Assembly (NCBI RefSeq): GCF_040050925.1
Contig: NZ_CP157390.1
Span: forward strand, 1,674,001 to 1,738,000
Reading direction: 5' to 3'
From: Leifsonia sp. NPDC080035
Lineage (GTDB): Bacteria; Actinomycetota; Actinomycetes; Actinomycetales; Microbacteriaceae
Length of the DNA stretch: 64,000 bases
The notes below the pieces were generated by a model. That model worked only from the letters and a program-made list of their open reading frames with translations, was not told the DNA's origin and made no database searches. The translations under genes were made by a program, and so were the position numbers. Below, in pieces: positions 16,336 to 24,600 of this stretch; positions within the stretch are counted from its first letter, which is position 1, and every line of letters begins with the position of its first letter.

Positions 16336-17102
16336 AGACGGACGACATCGGCGCGGACGCCGTCCCTCGGCACGCCCCGGCGCTGCTCCACCAGGCGATG
16401 AACTCGCAGGCCGCGGGGGAGTTCGTGTCGGCGGCCGGCTACGACGGCAGGATCATCGACCTCCAGCACGGCGAGGTCGGCCTGGACGACGCGTGCCGGC
16501 TGCTGCGTTCCATCCCGCGGGAGCACGGCCGGTACGCGTACGCGCGTGTCGGTTCCATCGATGCCGCGCCGATCCTGCGCCTGCTCGACTCGGGCGCGCG
16601 CGGCATCATCGCGCCGACCGTGGAGACGGCGGCGCAGGCCGCTGCTCTGGTCGCCGCCACGAAGTACCCGCCGCTCGGCGGCAGGAGCCTGGGTCCGACG
16701 CGTCCCGCGCTCTACCCGGGCGACGACTACACAGCCGCCGGCAACCGGTCGGCGTCCGCGATCGTGCAGATCGAGACGCGCGCCGGCTACGAGAACGTCG
16801 ACGACATCCTCGCGGTCGAGGGGCTGGATTCGGTCTACATCGGGCCGGCCGACCTGGCGGTGAGCTACGGACTCCCCGGCCGCGGCGACTGGGACGACGG
16901 CCCCGTCCGCGCGGCGATCGAGGACCTCGCGGTCCGCGTGCGCGCCGCCGGACTCACCCTCGGCTGCTACGCGGCCTCCCCCGCCTACGCGCGAGGCCTC
17001 ATCGCCGACGGGCTGGTCGACTACGTCGGCCTCGGCATCGACCTCGTCTTCCTGAACCACGCGGCGCAGTCCGCCATCCATGCACTGAGGAGCACCACAT
17101 GA
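16332..17102 (+). CDS. HpcH/HpaI-family class II aldolase
   Basis: 256 residues. The family signature is clear: APTVETAAQA, a QIET motif containing a metal-binding Glu, and IGPADLAVSYG. These enzymes split or form 4-hydroxy-2-oxo acids with a divalent metal. By position it should cleave 4-hydroxy-2-oxovalerate to pyruvate and acetaldehyde, replacing the DRE-TIM aldolase MhpE of E. coli. No MhpF-type acetaldehyde dehydrogenase is nearby, which fits an aldolase that does not channel. Both ends overlap neighbours by 4 nt (ATGA). Confidence 0.9.
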   Translation: MKTDDIGADAVPRHAPALLHQAMNSQAAGEFVSAAGYDGRIIDLQHGEVGLDDACRLLRSIPREHGRYAYARVGSIDAAPILRLLDSGARGIIAPTVETAAQAAALVAATKYPPLGGRSLGPTRPALYPGDDYTAAGNRSASAIVQIETRAGYENVDDILAVEGLDSVYIGPADLAVSYGLPGRGDWDDGPVRAAIEDLAVRVRAAGLTLGCYAASPAYARGLIADGLVDYVGLGIDLVFLNHAAQSAIHALRSTT

Positions 17103-18787
17103 CAGCCATCCCGTTCCCGCCCGCCACCGACGGGTTCGATACCGACGGGTTCGATACCGACGTCGCCGTCATCGGCGCGGGGCCGGTCGGCCTGACGCTG
17201 GCCAACCTGCTGGGCCAGCAGGGCGTCGCCACGGTCGTGCTCGAGGCCGGCGCCGAGCTCATCGACTACCCGCGCGCCGTCGGGGTGGACGATGAGGCGC
17301 TGCGCGTGATGCAGACCATCGGCCTGGTCCACGAGGTGCTCCCGCACACCATCCCGGACCAGAAGATCTACATGATCAACGGGGAGCGGACGATCATCGG
17401 CGAGGTGGACCCGCGCATGCGCGAGTTCGGCTGGCCGCGCCGCAACGGGTTCGTGCAGCCACTGGTCGACCGCGTCCTGCTGGACGGACTCGACCGGTTC
17501 GCGTGCGTGCAGGTGCGCTTCGGCTCGGAGGCGGTCGACACCGTCCAGGACGCCGAGGGCGTCACCGTCGCCGTCGCGGGCGGACCTGCCGTGCGTGCCC
17601 GCTACGTCGTCGCCGCCGACGGCGGCAGCTCGCCGACCAGGAAGCGGCTGGGGATCCCGTTCACCGGCGAGACCCGCGAGAACAGGGGCCTGGTCATCGA
17701 CGTGCGCAACGACCCGATCGGCACGCCGCACGCGGTGTTCGGCGGCGACCCGGACCGCGGGTACGGCACGATCGCCTTGCCGCATGGGATCCGGCGGTGG
17801 GAGTTCGAGCTGTTCCCGCACGAGGACGAGGCGCTGGTGGAGGACGACGCGTTCGTGTTCGGGCTGCTGGCGAACCACACGCCCGACCCTGCGGGCCTCG
17901 ACATCATCCGGCGCCGCGTCTACACGCACCACGCCCGGATCGCAGAGCGCTTCCGGGAGGGCAGGATTCTGCTCGCCGGTGACGCCGCCCACGTGATGCC
18001 GGTGGTCGGCGGGCAGGGCTGGAACTCGGGGATCCGCGACGCGGTCAACCTCGGCTGGAAGCTGGCCTCGGTCGTGCGTGGCCACGCCGGGCCGGAGCTG
18101 CTCGACACCTACGAGAGCGAGCGGATGATCCACGTGACGCAGATCGTGGCCGTCTCGCTGAGCATGGCGAACGAGATGACCGACACCGACCGGGAACGGG
18201 CGCGCGCCCGCGACGAGGCGGCGGCTCGCCGGACGCCGGAGGAGCAGGCCCAGGTCCGCGACCAGAGGTTCAAGCCGCAGCCCGCCTACGACGGCGGGGT
18301 GGTCCTCCGGACGCCGGCGCCCGAATTCAAGACGCTGCCTGCCCGTGTGGTCGATCGCGCGGCCGGCACCCTGTTCCCTCAGCCGGCGGTGCGGTCGGCG
18401 GGCGGCGACGAGCGGCTGCTCGACGACGCGACCGGCCAGGGCTGGCGCATCCTGGCCTGGAACAACGACCCGGCCGCGTTCCTGTCGCCCGCCTCGCTGG
18501 TGGCGGCGGAATCGGTCGGTGCGCGGCTCGTCCAGGTCGTCCCCGCCGTCCAGCAGTCCTGGGCGGGCGAACACTGCGCGCCGTCCACCGTGGTGGTCGG
18601 CGACCTGGGTGCGCTTCAGGCCTGGTTCGACGCGCGGCCGACGGGCGCCGTCATCCTCCGCCCCGACCACGTCATCGCCGCCGAGTGCCTCGCGCAGGAG
18701 CTGGACGAGACGCTGCGGCAGGTGTTCGCGCTCGCCGGGCTCGGGGACCGGGAGCCGGTCGGCGCCGGCCCGGTGTCGGCCGGGTGA
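17099..18787 (+). CDS. mhpA: FAD-dependent 3-(3-hydroxyphenyl)propionate-type hydroxylase
   Basis: 562 residues, group A flavoprotein monooxygenase. The FAD dinucleotide motif is AVIGAGPVGLTLANLLG (about 22-38), the middle DG-like motif is VAADGGSSPTRKRLG, and the second FAD motif is GRILLAGDAAHVMPVVGGQG followed by NSGIRDAVNLGWKL. It should ortho-hydroxylate a phenol to the catechol used by MhpB, at the cost of NAD(P)H and O2. Unusually the pathway's first enzyme is encoded last in the operon. The extreme N-terminus contains an in-frame duplication, DGFDTDGFDTD, from a tandem 15-bp repeat, so the real N-terminus before residue 20 is probably flexible. Confidence 0.9.
   Translation: MTAIPFPPATDGFDTDGFDTDVAVIGAGPVGLTLANLLGQQGVATVVLEAGAELIDYPRAVGVDDEALRVMQTIGLVHEVLPHTIPDQKIYMINGERTIIGEVDPRMREFGWPRRNGFVQPLVDRVLLDGLDRFACVQVRFGSEAVDTVQDAEGVTVAVAGGPAVRARYVVAADGGSSPTRKRLGIPFTGETRENRGLVIDVRNDPIGTPHAVFGGDPDRGYGTIALPHGIRRWEFELFPHEDEALVEDDAFVFGLLANHTPDPAGLDIIRRRVYTHHARIAERFREGRILLAGDAAHVMPVVGGQGWNSGIRDAVNLGWKLASVVRGHAGPELLDTYESERMIHVTQIVAVSLSMANEMTDTDRERARARDEAAARRTPEEQAQVRDQRFKPQPAYDGGVVLRTPAPEFKTLPARVVDRAAGTLFPQPAVRSAGGDERLLDDATGQGWRILAWNNDPAAFLSPASLVAAESVGARLVQVVPAVQQSWAGEHCAPSTVVVGDLGALQAWFDARPTGAVILRPDHVIAAECLAQELDETLRQVFALAGLGDREPVGAGPVSAG
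17126..17162 (+). repeat. 15-bp tandem duplication in mhpA N-terminus
   Basis: ACCGACGGGTTCGAT occurs twice in direct contact (17126-17140, 17141-17155) followed by 7 bp of a third copy. It is in frame, duplicating five residues just before the FAD fold begins; probably slippage-generated and tolerated. Confidence 0.85.
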
Positions 18788-19167
18788 CGGGCCGACGACC
18801 CGCCCTGTCGTACGGAGTCGCCCGGGCCGGCTGCGCGGAGAGCCTTCCGGGTGCGGCCGGATGCACGGGTCGGCTCCGCTCCCGGCACGCAGTGCCGAGT
18901 GCACCGCTCGGGAAGTCCGGGCCGCGCCCACGGGTCGGCGAGATCGGGCCCATAGCGTTGTGATGCGTCCCGGGAAGACAAGCTGGTGCTTCTTCACCCG
19001 GGGTCGCGGACATCACTAGGGCTGATGTCCCACGGCTGCGGTGACGTCGGGTAGCCGCCGTGGTCGTTGCGAATGCTCCCCCCGCATGTCATCGGGTAGA
19101 CGGCGGGGGGAGTCGTCGCGTCTCCGGGCGGGGCGCCCGCGCCGCCGGGTGGCGGGCCCCGCCGGCG
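18788..19167. terminator. Intergenic region between convergent mhpA and MarR gene, with hairpin
   Basis: 380 bp with no supported gene. At 19076-19085 and 19103-19112 there is a perfect 10-bp stem (CTCCCCCCGC / GCGGGGGGAG) with a 17-nt loop. No U-run follows, so it is at best a weak intrinsic terminator, placed where both convergent transcripts would end. The remaining 280 bp look like non-coding GC-rich spacer; I see nothing else in them. Confidence 0.45.
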
Positions 19168-19599
19168 TTACTCCTCGGCGGCGTTGTAGCGCTCGAGCAT
19201 CTCGGCGAAACGCTCGATGTCGTCCTCCGACCAGTCGCCGAGACGGTGCGTCATCGTGGTGAGCAGGCTCCGCGCCGAGGCGTCGAGGGCCGCGCGGCCG
19301 GCCGCTGTGAGCCGCAGCGAGAGACCGCGGCCGCCGCTCTCGACCGCGGCCGCCTCCACTAGGTCGTGACCGAAGAGCGCTCCGAGCTGCCTGGACACCG
19401 TCGAGCGGTTCAGTTGCAGGTGCGCGGCGATGTCTACGGCGCGGCAGCCGGGGTGCTCGTCGATGAACGTCAGCAGCGAGCGGTCGACGACCGAGAGTGC
19501 CTCGTTCTCCCGGCGCACACGGGCGGTGCCCCGGCGGCCGACGAGGGTCAGTTCGCGGTGGACGCGGGCGATGGCGTCCTCTCGTCCCGGCTCGGTCAT
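19168..19599 (-). CDS. MarR-family regulator
   Basis: 143 residues from ATG 19599 (GTG 19605 is two codons upstream). The winged helix-turn-helix is clear: HPGCRAVDIAAHLQLNRST, then VSRQLGALFGHDLVEAAA, followed by the wing and LTAAGRAAL. It is divergent from a membrane protein gene. The gap holds two identical 15-bp inverted-repeat sites, one 21 bp upstream of this ATG, so it surely represses both genes. CAAGAT (19606-19611) sits 6 nt before the ATG, suggesting leaderless expression. Confidence 0.9.
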   Translation of the reverse strand: MTEPGREDAIARVHRELTLVGRRGTARVRRENEALSVVDRSLLTFIDEHPGCRAVDIAAHLQLNRSTVSRQLGALFGHDLVEAAAVESGGRGLSLRLTAAGRAALDASARSLLTTMTHRLGDWSEDDIERFAEMLERYNAAEE

Positions 19600-19620
19600 G
19601 GGCACATCTTGGCAGCCGGA

Positions 19621-19662
19621 GTTGCACTGCGCAACTGTCCGATGTATGTTGCACTGCGCAAC
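19621..19662 (+). promoter_or_regulatory. Promoter with twin MarR operators
   Basis: GTTGCACTGCGCAAC occurs exactly twice, at 19621-19635 and 19648-19662, 27 bp apart. Each has GTTGC/GCAAC arms. A sigma-70-like promoter reading rightward, TTGCAC (19622-19627), 17 bp, TATGTT (19645-19650), overlaps the first operator with its -35 and the second with its -10. Binding of the divergent MarR protein would block it completely. Confidence 0.8.
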
Positions 19663-19692
19663 TTTGCAGCCCGAGAGGATCCCGCCACCCGA

Positions 19693-20769
19693 ATGTCAGC
19701 CCACCGTATCGGCCCCGTCCCGCCCGCCCTTCGTCGCCCACGGTTCTGGCCGCCCGCCGCGTTCTGGCGGGCCCTCGGGTCGCACATCCTCATCCCGCTC
19801 TTCCTCGCCGCCGGAATGGCGATCACCTACCTCGGGGCGTTCCACCAGCCGCAGCCGCACGACCTGCCGATCGCGATCGTCGGGCAGGGGCCGGCGGCCG
19901 AGGTGTTCGCCCAGACCATGAACGACGAGGCGCCCTCGGAGCTGGACGTCACCACCGTCGCCACCGCGGACGAGGCCACGGCGCAGGTGCGCGATCAGAA
20001 GCTCGCGGCGGCCTACCAGTCGACCGCGACGACCGCGACGATCTACCTCTCGACGGCGGCCTCCACCGCGCAGGCGTCCGCGGCGGAGGAGATCTTCCTG
20101 CCGATCGCCTACAAGCAGCACCTGCCGGTCAGCATCCAGGACGTCCGTCCGGTGACCGGCGACGACCGGACCGGGCAGGGCCTGTTCTTCCTGATGGTGG
20201 CGCTGAGCGTCGGCGCCTACTCGAGCGCGATCGCCATCGCGGCCGTCACCGCCAAGCTCGGCATCGGCTGGCGGCTCGCCGTCGCCGCGGTGACCGCGCT
20301 CGTCGTGGCCGGGATCGGCGTCGTCGTCGCCGGCGGGATCTACCACGTGCTGAACGGGAACGAGTGGACGATCTGGCTGCTGGGCGCGCTGTACGTCTTC
20401 GGTATCGTCGCGATCGGCATCGGACTGCATCCCGTGCTCGGCAAATGGACGACGCCGACGCTGACGCTGCTCTTCGTCATGCTGAACTTCACGAGTTCGG
20501 GCGGTATCTTCCCGCACGACATGCAGCCGTGGTTCTTCGCCGGCCTCAACACGTTCTGGAACGGCGCGGCGTGGCTGGATGCGGCACGGGCGCTGACCTA
20601 CTTCCCCGGCCAGCAGTTCGGATTCGACGGGCTGCGGCTGGCGCTGTGGGCCGTGTCCGGCGTGGGCCTCGTCGGCCTCAGCCACCTGCTCACGACCCGG
20701 CGTCGCGCGGCCGCCGACGACACGGTGCCGGCGACCGCCGAGGAGGAGGCCGCGGTCGTCGCCGCCTGA
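19693..20769 (+). CDS. Multi-pass membrane protein, ABC-2/YhgE-Pip (DUF3533)-like
   Basis: 358 residues. One N-terminal transmembrane helix (about 30-50), an outside domain of about 120 residues (AEVFAQTMNDEAPSELDVTT and following), then five more helices between about 175 and 350, finishing in an acidic cytoplasmic tail. This layout is shared with YhgE/Pip and DUF3533 proteins and with the permease half of ABC-2 exporters. No ATPase gene is adjacent. Control by a MarR repressor with twin operators points to export of, or resistance to, a small toxic compound. GAGAGGA lies 13-19 bp before ATG 19693. Confidence 0.75.
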   Translation: MSAHRIGPVPPALRRPRFWPPAAFWRALGSHILIPLFLAAGMAITYLGAFHQPQPHDLPIAIVGQGPAAEVFAQTMNDEAPSELDVTTVATADEATAQVRDQKLAAAYQSTATTATIYLSTAASTAQASAAEEIFLPIAYKQHLPVSIQDVRPVTGDDRTGQGLFFLMVALSVGAYSSAIAIAAVTAKLGIGWRLAVAAVTALVVAGIGVVVAGGIYHVLNGNEWTIWLLGALYVFGIVAIGIGLHPVLGKWTTPTLTLLFVMLNFTSSGGIFPHDMQPWFFAGLNTFWNGAAWLDAARALTYFPGQQFGFDGLRLALWAVSGVGLVGLSHLLTTRRRAAADDTVPATAEEEAAVVAA

Positions 20770-20825
20770 GGGAGGCGGGACGGACGGCGGGGGTGCGCCA
20801 CGTCGGGAGCCTGCCCCCCCGTCGC

Positions 20826-22013
20826 TCAGCCCAGAAGCGTCTCGCCGACGAACCCGCCCGGCGCCCATCCCGGCGGGATCGCGAACACCGCGGACCCGAC
20901 CGGGGTCGTCCACCGGTTCAGCAGGTCCAGCTCGTCGAGGCGGCGCTGGATCGGAACGAACTGCGCATCCACGTCGGCCTGGTAGGACCCGAACAGGAGG
21001 CCGGCCGCGCCGGCCGGCTCGGTGAAGGTGTAGCCGCGGCGGTGGATCTGCTCTCTGCCGGAGCGTGCCCGGCGCACGTGCGCGAAGGCGGGGATGACGG
21101 GGAAGCCGTGCGCGTCGACCGCCTGCAGGTCGGGATCGTCCGTCTCCCGCGAGCCGGTGAGCGGCGCGCCGGTGCGGAGCGTTCGCCCCAACGCCTGCTC
21201 GCGGCTGGGCCGGTCGAGTCGATCCCAGCCGTCGAGGTCCATGCGGATGCGCCTCAGGACGAACGAGGTGCCTCCCGCCAGCCACCGCGGCTCCGCGGTG
21301 CACCACAGGCTCGACGCGAAGTCGGGGTCCTCCGGCCGTGGGTTGGCCGTGCCGTCCAGCTGTCCGAACAGGTTCCGCATCGTGCTGCCCGGCGTCTCCG
21401 AGCCGGCGGCGCGACGGAACCCGGTCTGCTGCCAGCGGAGCGAGCCGAACGTCCGGACATCTTTAAGCAGCATCCGTGTCGCGTGCACGACGGTGAGCGG
21501 ATCGTCCGACGCGACGGCGATCAGGAGGTCACCGCCGCAGTAGGCCGGGTCGAGCCGGTCGACGGAGAAGGCCGGAAGCGGACGCAGCCAGGCCGGGGCC
21601 GCGGCTCCCGCCCGGGCGACGAATCCCGGACCGACGCCGAAGGTCACGGTCAGACCCGCCGGCGCCCCGGCGAGCTCGGGCTCGTCGTCGGCCAGCGGGC
21701 CGCGACCCTGGGTCAGTCGTGCGGCGTCGTCGGTGAGCAACCGCATCAAACGGGCGAGGCCGGCGCGGTCGGTCGCGGGGTCCAGATCGACCGCGGCGTA
21801 GCTCACGTGGGCGGGCGGTGCGACGGTGACGCCCGCCTGATGCCGGCCGTGGAACGGGACGGTCCGCTCACCGTTCAGCGCCGTCGGGGTGGCCTCCGGC
21901 GGAGGTCCGCCTCCCGCGACCAACCCAGCGACGCCTGCGGCCGCGGCCGCGCCGATGCCGAGCCCCGCACCGCCGACGAGCAGTCCGCGCCGGGAGACGC
22001 GACGATCCGTCAT
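20826..22013 (-). CDS. Tat-exported Dyp-type haem peroxidase
   Basis: 395 residues. The N-terminus has a twin-arginine signal (RRVSRRGLLVGG plus a hydrophobic Ala/Gly stretch), so it is exported folded. The mature part is a dye-decolorising peroxidase: GQLDGTANP is the GxxDG motif carrying the distal catalytic Asp, and FAHVRRA supplies the proximal haem histidine. It can be annotated EfeB/deferrochelatase, but no EfeU or EfeO is present. Pairing with a PCuAC copper chaperone matches the Streptomyces DtpA-ECuC arrangement, where the peroxidase is tied to copper trafficking. Its ATG overlaps the chaperone stop by 4 nt. Confidence 0.9.
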   Translation of the reverse strand: MTDRRVSRRGLLVGGAGLGIGAAAAAGVAGLVAGGGPPPEATPTALNGERTVPFHGRHQAGVTVAPPAHVSYAAVDLDPATDRAGLARLMRLLTDDAARLTQGRGPLADDEPELAGAPAGLTVTFGVGPGFVARAGAAAPAWLRPLPAFSVDRLDPAYCGGDLLIAVASDDPLTVVHATRMLLKDVRTFGSLRWQQTGFRRAAGSETPGSTMRNLFGQLDGTANPRPEDPDFASSLWCTAEPRWLAGGTSFVLRRIRMDLDGWDRLDRPSREQALGRTLRTGAPLTGSRETDDPDLQAVDAHGFPVIPAFAHVRRARSGREQIHRRGYTFTEPAGAAGLLFGSYQADVDAQFVPIQRRLDELDLLNRWTTPVGSAVFAIPPGWAPGGFVGETLLG

Positions 22014-22546
22014 CCGTCGCTACCGGGCGTCGGGGTCGCGCTCATGCCGCCGTCGTACGACTCGTCCGCGCCGCTGTACGCCTTGGCGGTGGCCGTGAAC
22101 GGGACGGTCCGGCCGTCGTCCAGGGTCAGTGTGATCGTCACCGAGTCGCCGGGCTCGACGGGACCGGTCAGTCCCATCAGCATGATGTGCCTGCCGCCGG
22201 GGGCGAGCACGAGCGACCCGTGGGCGGGCACCGCGAAGCCGGCCTTCGCCTCCTTCATCGACGAGGACCCCATGGGGTCCTGCACGGTCTCGTGCAGCTG
22301 GACGGACTCGGCGGCGGAGGAGCGCGCCGCGACCACCGTCACCGGCGCAGTGCCGTGGTTCTCCAGCGCGGCGAAGGCGCTCGTCATGCCCGAGTCGGCC
22401 GCCTTGACCCAGCCGTCGACGACGGTCAGCGGGGCGGGCGGTGGCGTGCTCCGATGGGCGGTGGGCGCGGATGAAGCGCACGCGGTGAGGGCGGACAGGA
22501 GGACGATGCCGGCGATCGCGGCGGTGACGCGGGTGAGCGGGCGCAT
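22010..22546 (-). CDS. PCu(A)C copper-chaperone lipoprotein
   Basis: 178 residues. A lipoprotein signal ends in the lipobox LTAC (about 20-23), so it is anchored on the outer face of the membrane. The domain has the PCuAC copper motif: VQLHETVQDPMGSSSM, then GGRHIMLMGL, giving His and Met ligands for Cu(I). It likely delivers copper to an extracellular cuproenzyme such as cytochrome oxidase CuA or a copper oxidase. It is the first gene of a two-gene operon with the Dyp peroxidase. Confidence 0.9.
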   Translation of the reverse strand: MRPLTRVTAAIAGIVLLSALTACASSAPTAHRSTPPPAPLTVVDGWVKAADSGMTSAFAALENHGTAPVTVVAARSSAAESVQLHETVQDPMGSSSMKEAKAGFAVPAHGSLVLAPGGRHIMLMGLTGPVEPGDSVTITLTLDDGRTVPFTATAKAYSGADESYDGGMSATPTPGSDG

Positions 22547-22681
22547 GGGGCTCCTCAGAGGGGATGGGCGGGTGTGCCGGAATCGACGCTAGGGCGGGTG
22601 CGCCGCCCATCCGGGCGCGTTCGCGGGGAATCCCGTGCCGTCCCGCCAGCAGTCCGTAGAGGGCGATCGAGGAGTGTGTAA

Positions 22682-22710
22682 CTGATTAACACGCATTAAG
22701 CAGCTAAACT
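22682..22710 (+). promoter_or_regulatory. Promoter of MarR/MFS operon
   Basis: CTGATT (22682-22687), 17 bp, TAAACT (22705-22710). The -10 ends 6 nt before ATG 22717, so the transcript would start at or next to the ATG. AT-rich half-sites around it (TTAACACGCATTAA at 22686-22699) could bind the encoded MarR protein. Confidence 0.5.
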
Positions 22711-22716
22711 GATGAA

Positions 22717-23154
22717 ATGGCTCCCGCATCCACATCCCGGCAGGCGGCGCTCGAGGTGCGTCTCGCGTTCGCGCGACTGCGTCGACGGCTGCGCGAGGTC
22801 TCGACGGGCGATGGCGCCCTGTCCGCTCTGCAGGCGTCCGTGATCGCGCGCGTCGGCAAGGGCGAGGCCTCGATGGCCGCCGAGCTGGCACGCCTCGAGG
22901 TGGTCCGGCCGCAGTCGATGGCCACCACGCTGGCCGCGCTCGAGAGCGCAGGACTGATCGCCCGGTCGCCGGATCCGGCCGACGGGCGACGCCAGGTGAT
23001 CACCCTCACCGAGGCGGGCGAGGCCGTCGAGGGTGGCATCCTGGGTGAGCGGCACGAGTGGCTCGCCGCCGTCATCGAGGAGCGGCTCGACGAGGACGAG
23101 CGGCGGACGCTGATCGCCGCGGCGGAGCTCCTGAACAGGCTGAGCGCGTCGTGA
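22717..23154 (+). CDS. MarR-family regulator
   Basis: 145 residues with the MarR winged helix: MAAELARLEVVRPQSMATTL as recognition region and a wing DPADGRRQVITLTEAG. It is the first gene of a pair: its TGA stop overlaps the GTG of the following DHA2-type exporter (GTGA), so repressor and pump are coupled. It likely represses its own operon and is released by the pump substrate. The upstream -10 element TAAACT sits 6 nt before the ATG with no ribosome site, implying leaderless mRNA. Confidence 0.9.
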   Translation: MAPASTSRQAALEVRLAFARLRRRLREVSTGDGALSALQASVIARVGKGEASMAAELARLEVVRPQSMATTLAALESAGLIARSPDPADGRRQVITLTEAGEAVEGGILGERHEWLAAVIEERLDEDERRTLIAAAELLNRLSAS

Positions 23155-24566
23155 CCGCGACCGTCACGCGGCACGCGCCGCCGCCGGACCGCTTCGATCG
23201 GCGGCTGCTGTCGCCGATGATGCTCGGCGCCATCCTGAACCCGATCAACTCGTCGATCATCGCGGTGGCGCTCGTCCCGATCGCGACCTCCCTCGGCGCC
23301 CCCGCGTCCGAGACGGCATGGCTCGTCTCCGCGCTGTACCTCGCGACCTCCATCGGCCAGCCGCTGATCGGGCGGCTCGTGGACACGTTCGGGCCGCGCC
23401 GCCTGTTCCTCGCCGGCGCGCTGCTGACGACGATCGCCGGCGTCGTCGGGGTGCTGGCGCCGAACCTCGGCTTCCTCATCGCCGCGCGCGTCATCCTCGG
23501 CTTCGGCACCTGCGCCGGCTACCCGGCGGCGATGTACCTGATCCGCAGCGAGGCCAAGCGCACCGGGATGCGGAGCCCGGCCGGCGTGCTCACCGCCCTG
23601 TCGGTCACGACGCAGACGATCGCGGTCGTCGGCCCGACGCTCGGCGGCCTCCTCATCCAGGTCGGCGGGTGGCGCGCCACGTTCGCGGTCAACATCCCGC
23701 TCGGAGCCGCTGCGCTCGTCCTCGGCCTGCTGTTCCTGCCGAAGACGACCGCGCTCGACACCGAGCGGCCGCCGCGCGGGCGACTGGACCTCCTCGGCAT
23801 CGCGCTGTTCGCAGCGACCCTCGTCGCGCTGCTGCTGTTCCTCATGGACATCCGGATGACGACGCTGTGGCTCCTTGCGCTCGCGGCGCTTCTCGGCGCC
23901 GGGTTCGCGCTCTGGGAGCTGCGGAGACCGGATCCGTTCATCGACGTGCGGGTCTTCGCGGGCAACATTCCGCTGCTCGTCACCTACGCGCGGTCGGTGC
24001 TCGCCGCGACGGTGAGCTACTGCTACCTCTACGGCTTCACGCAGTGGCTGGAGGGCGGGCGCGGGCTGAGCCCGTCGGGAGCCGGTCTCGTACTGCTGCC
24101 GACGTTCGGGGTCGGCATCGTGGTGGCCTCGGTGTTCGGTCGGCGGCCGGAGATCCGCTGGAAGCTGCTGCTCGGCTCGCTGACCCAGGTGGTGATGGCG
24201 GTGCTGCTGCTGCTCGTCGGTGACGGTGCGCCGGTGTTCGCGCTGCTCGGAATCGCCGTCGTGATCGGCATCCCGCAGGGGCTGGTGAATCTCGCCATCC
24301 AGAACACGCTCTACTATCAGGCGGATCCGGAGCGGATCGGCGCCTCGGCGGGGCTGCTGCGGACGTTCATGTACCTCGGCGCGATGCTCGCCTCCTCGGC
24401 GACCGGCGCATTCTTCGGGCAGCGCGCGGACACTCCCGGCCTGCACGAGCTGGCGTGGTTCATGCTCGCCGCGGCGGGGCTGTTCCTCCTCATCACGGTG
24501 TTCGACCGGTCGCTCCGCCGCGTCGACCGCGAGGCGACGGGCGGCGGCGCTTCCGAAACGCGTTGA
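23151..24566 (+). CDS. MFS drug efflux transporter (DHA2-like)
   Basis: 471 residues from GTG 23151, chosen by the 4-nt overlap with the MarR gene. The N-terminal half has NPINSSIIAVALVPIATSLG (helix 1), RLVDTFGPRRLF (MFS loop motif) and a motif-C-like VVGPTLGGLLIQVGGW in helix 5, which marks drug/H+ antiporters. The hydrophobicity pattern suggests 12 to 14 helices. The substrate is unknown; expression with a MarR repressor suggests inducible export of an antimicrobial or phenolic. Confidence 0.9.
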   Translation: MTATVTRHAPPPDRFDRRLLSPMMLGAILNPINSSIIAVALVPIATSLGAPASETAWLVSALYLATSIGQPLIGRLVDTFGPRRLFLAGALLTTIAGVVGVLAPNLGFLIAARVILGFGTCAGYPAAMYLIRSEAKRTGMRSPAGVLTALSVTTQTIAVVGPTLGGLLIQVGGWRATFAVNIPLGAAALVLGLLFLPKTTALDTERPPRGRLDLLGIALFAATLVALLLFLMDIRMTTLWLLALAALLGAGFALWELRRPDPFIDVRVFAGNIPLLVTYARSVLAATVSYCYLYGFTQWLEGGRGLSPSGAGLVLLPTFGVGIVVASVFGRRPEIRWKLLLGSLTQVVMAVLLLLVGDGAPVFALLGIAVVIGIPQGLVNLAIQNTLYYQADPERIGASAGLLRTFMYLGAMLASSATGAFFGQRADTPGLHELAWFMLAAAGLFLLITVFDRSLRRVDREATGGGASETR

Positions 24567-24600
24567 CAGTTTGAATTCTAACTATTAGAGTTCTAACTAT
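24563..24600 (+). promoter_or_regulatory. Leaderless promoter with direct-repeat operator for MarR gene
   Basis: TTGACA (24563-24568), 17 bp, TAGAGT (24586-24591), then 7 nt to ATG 24599. The decamer TTCTAACTAT is repeated at 24576-24585 and 24591-24600; the second copy runs into the start codon. Binding there would cover the -10, the transcription start and the ATG. Confidence 0.75.

Noticed and set aside
18788..19020. Short open frames between mhpA and the MarR gene
   Set aside because: No start signals, no domain, low-complexity Arg/Pro composition.
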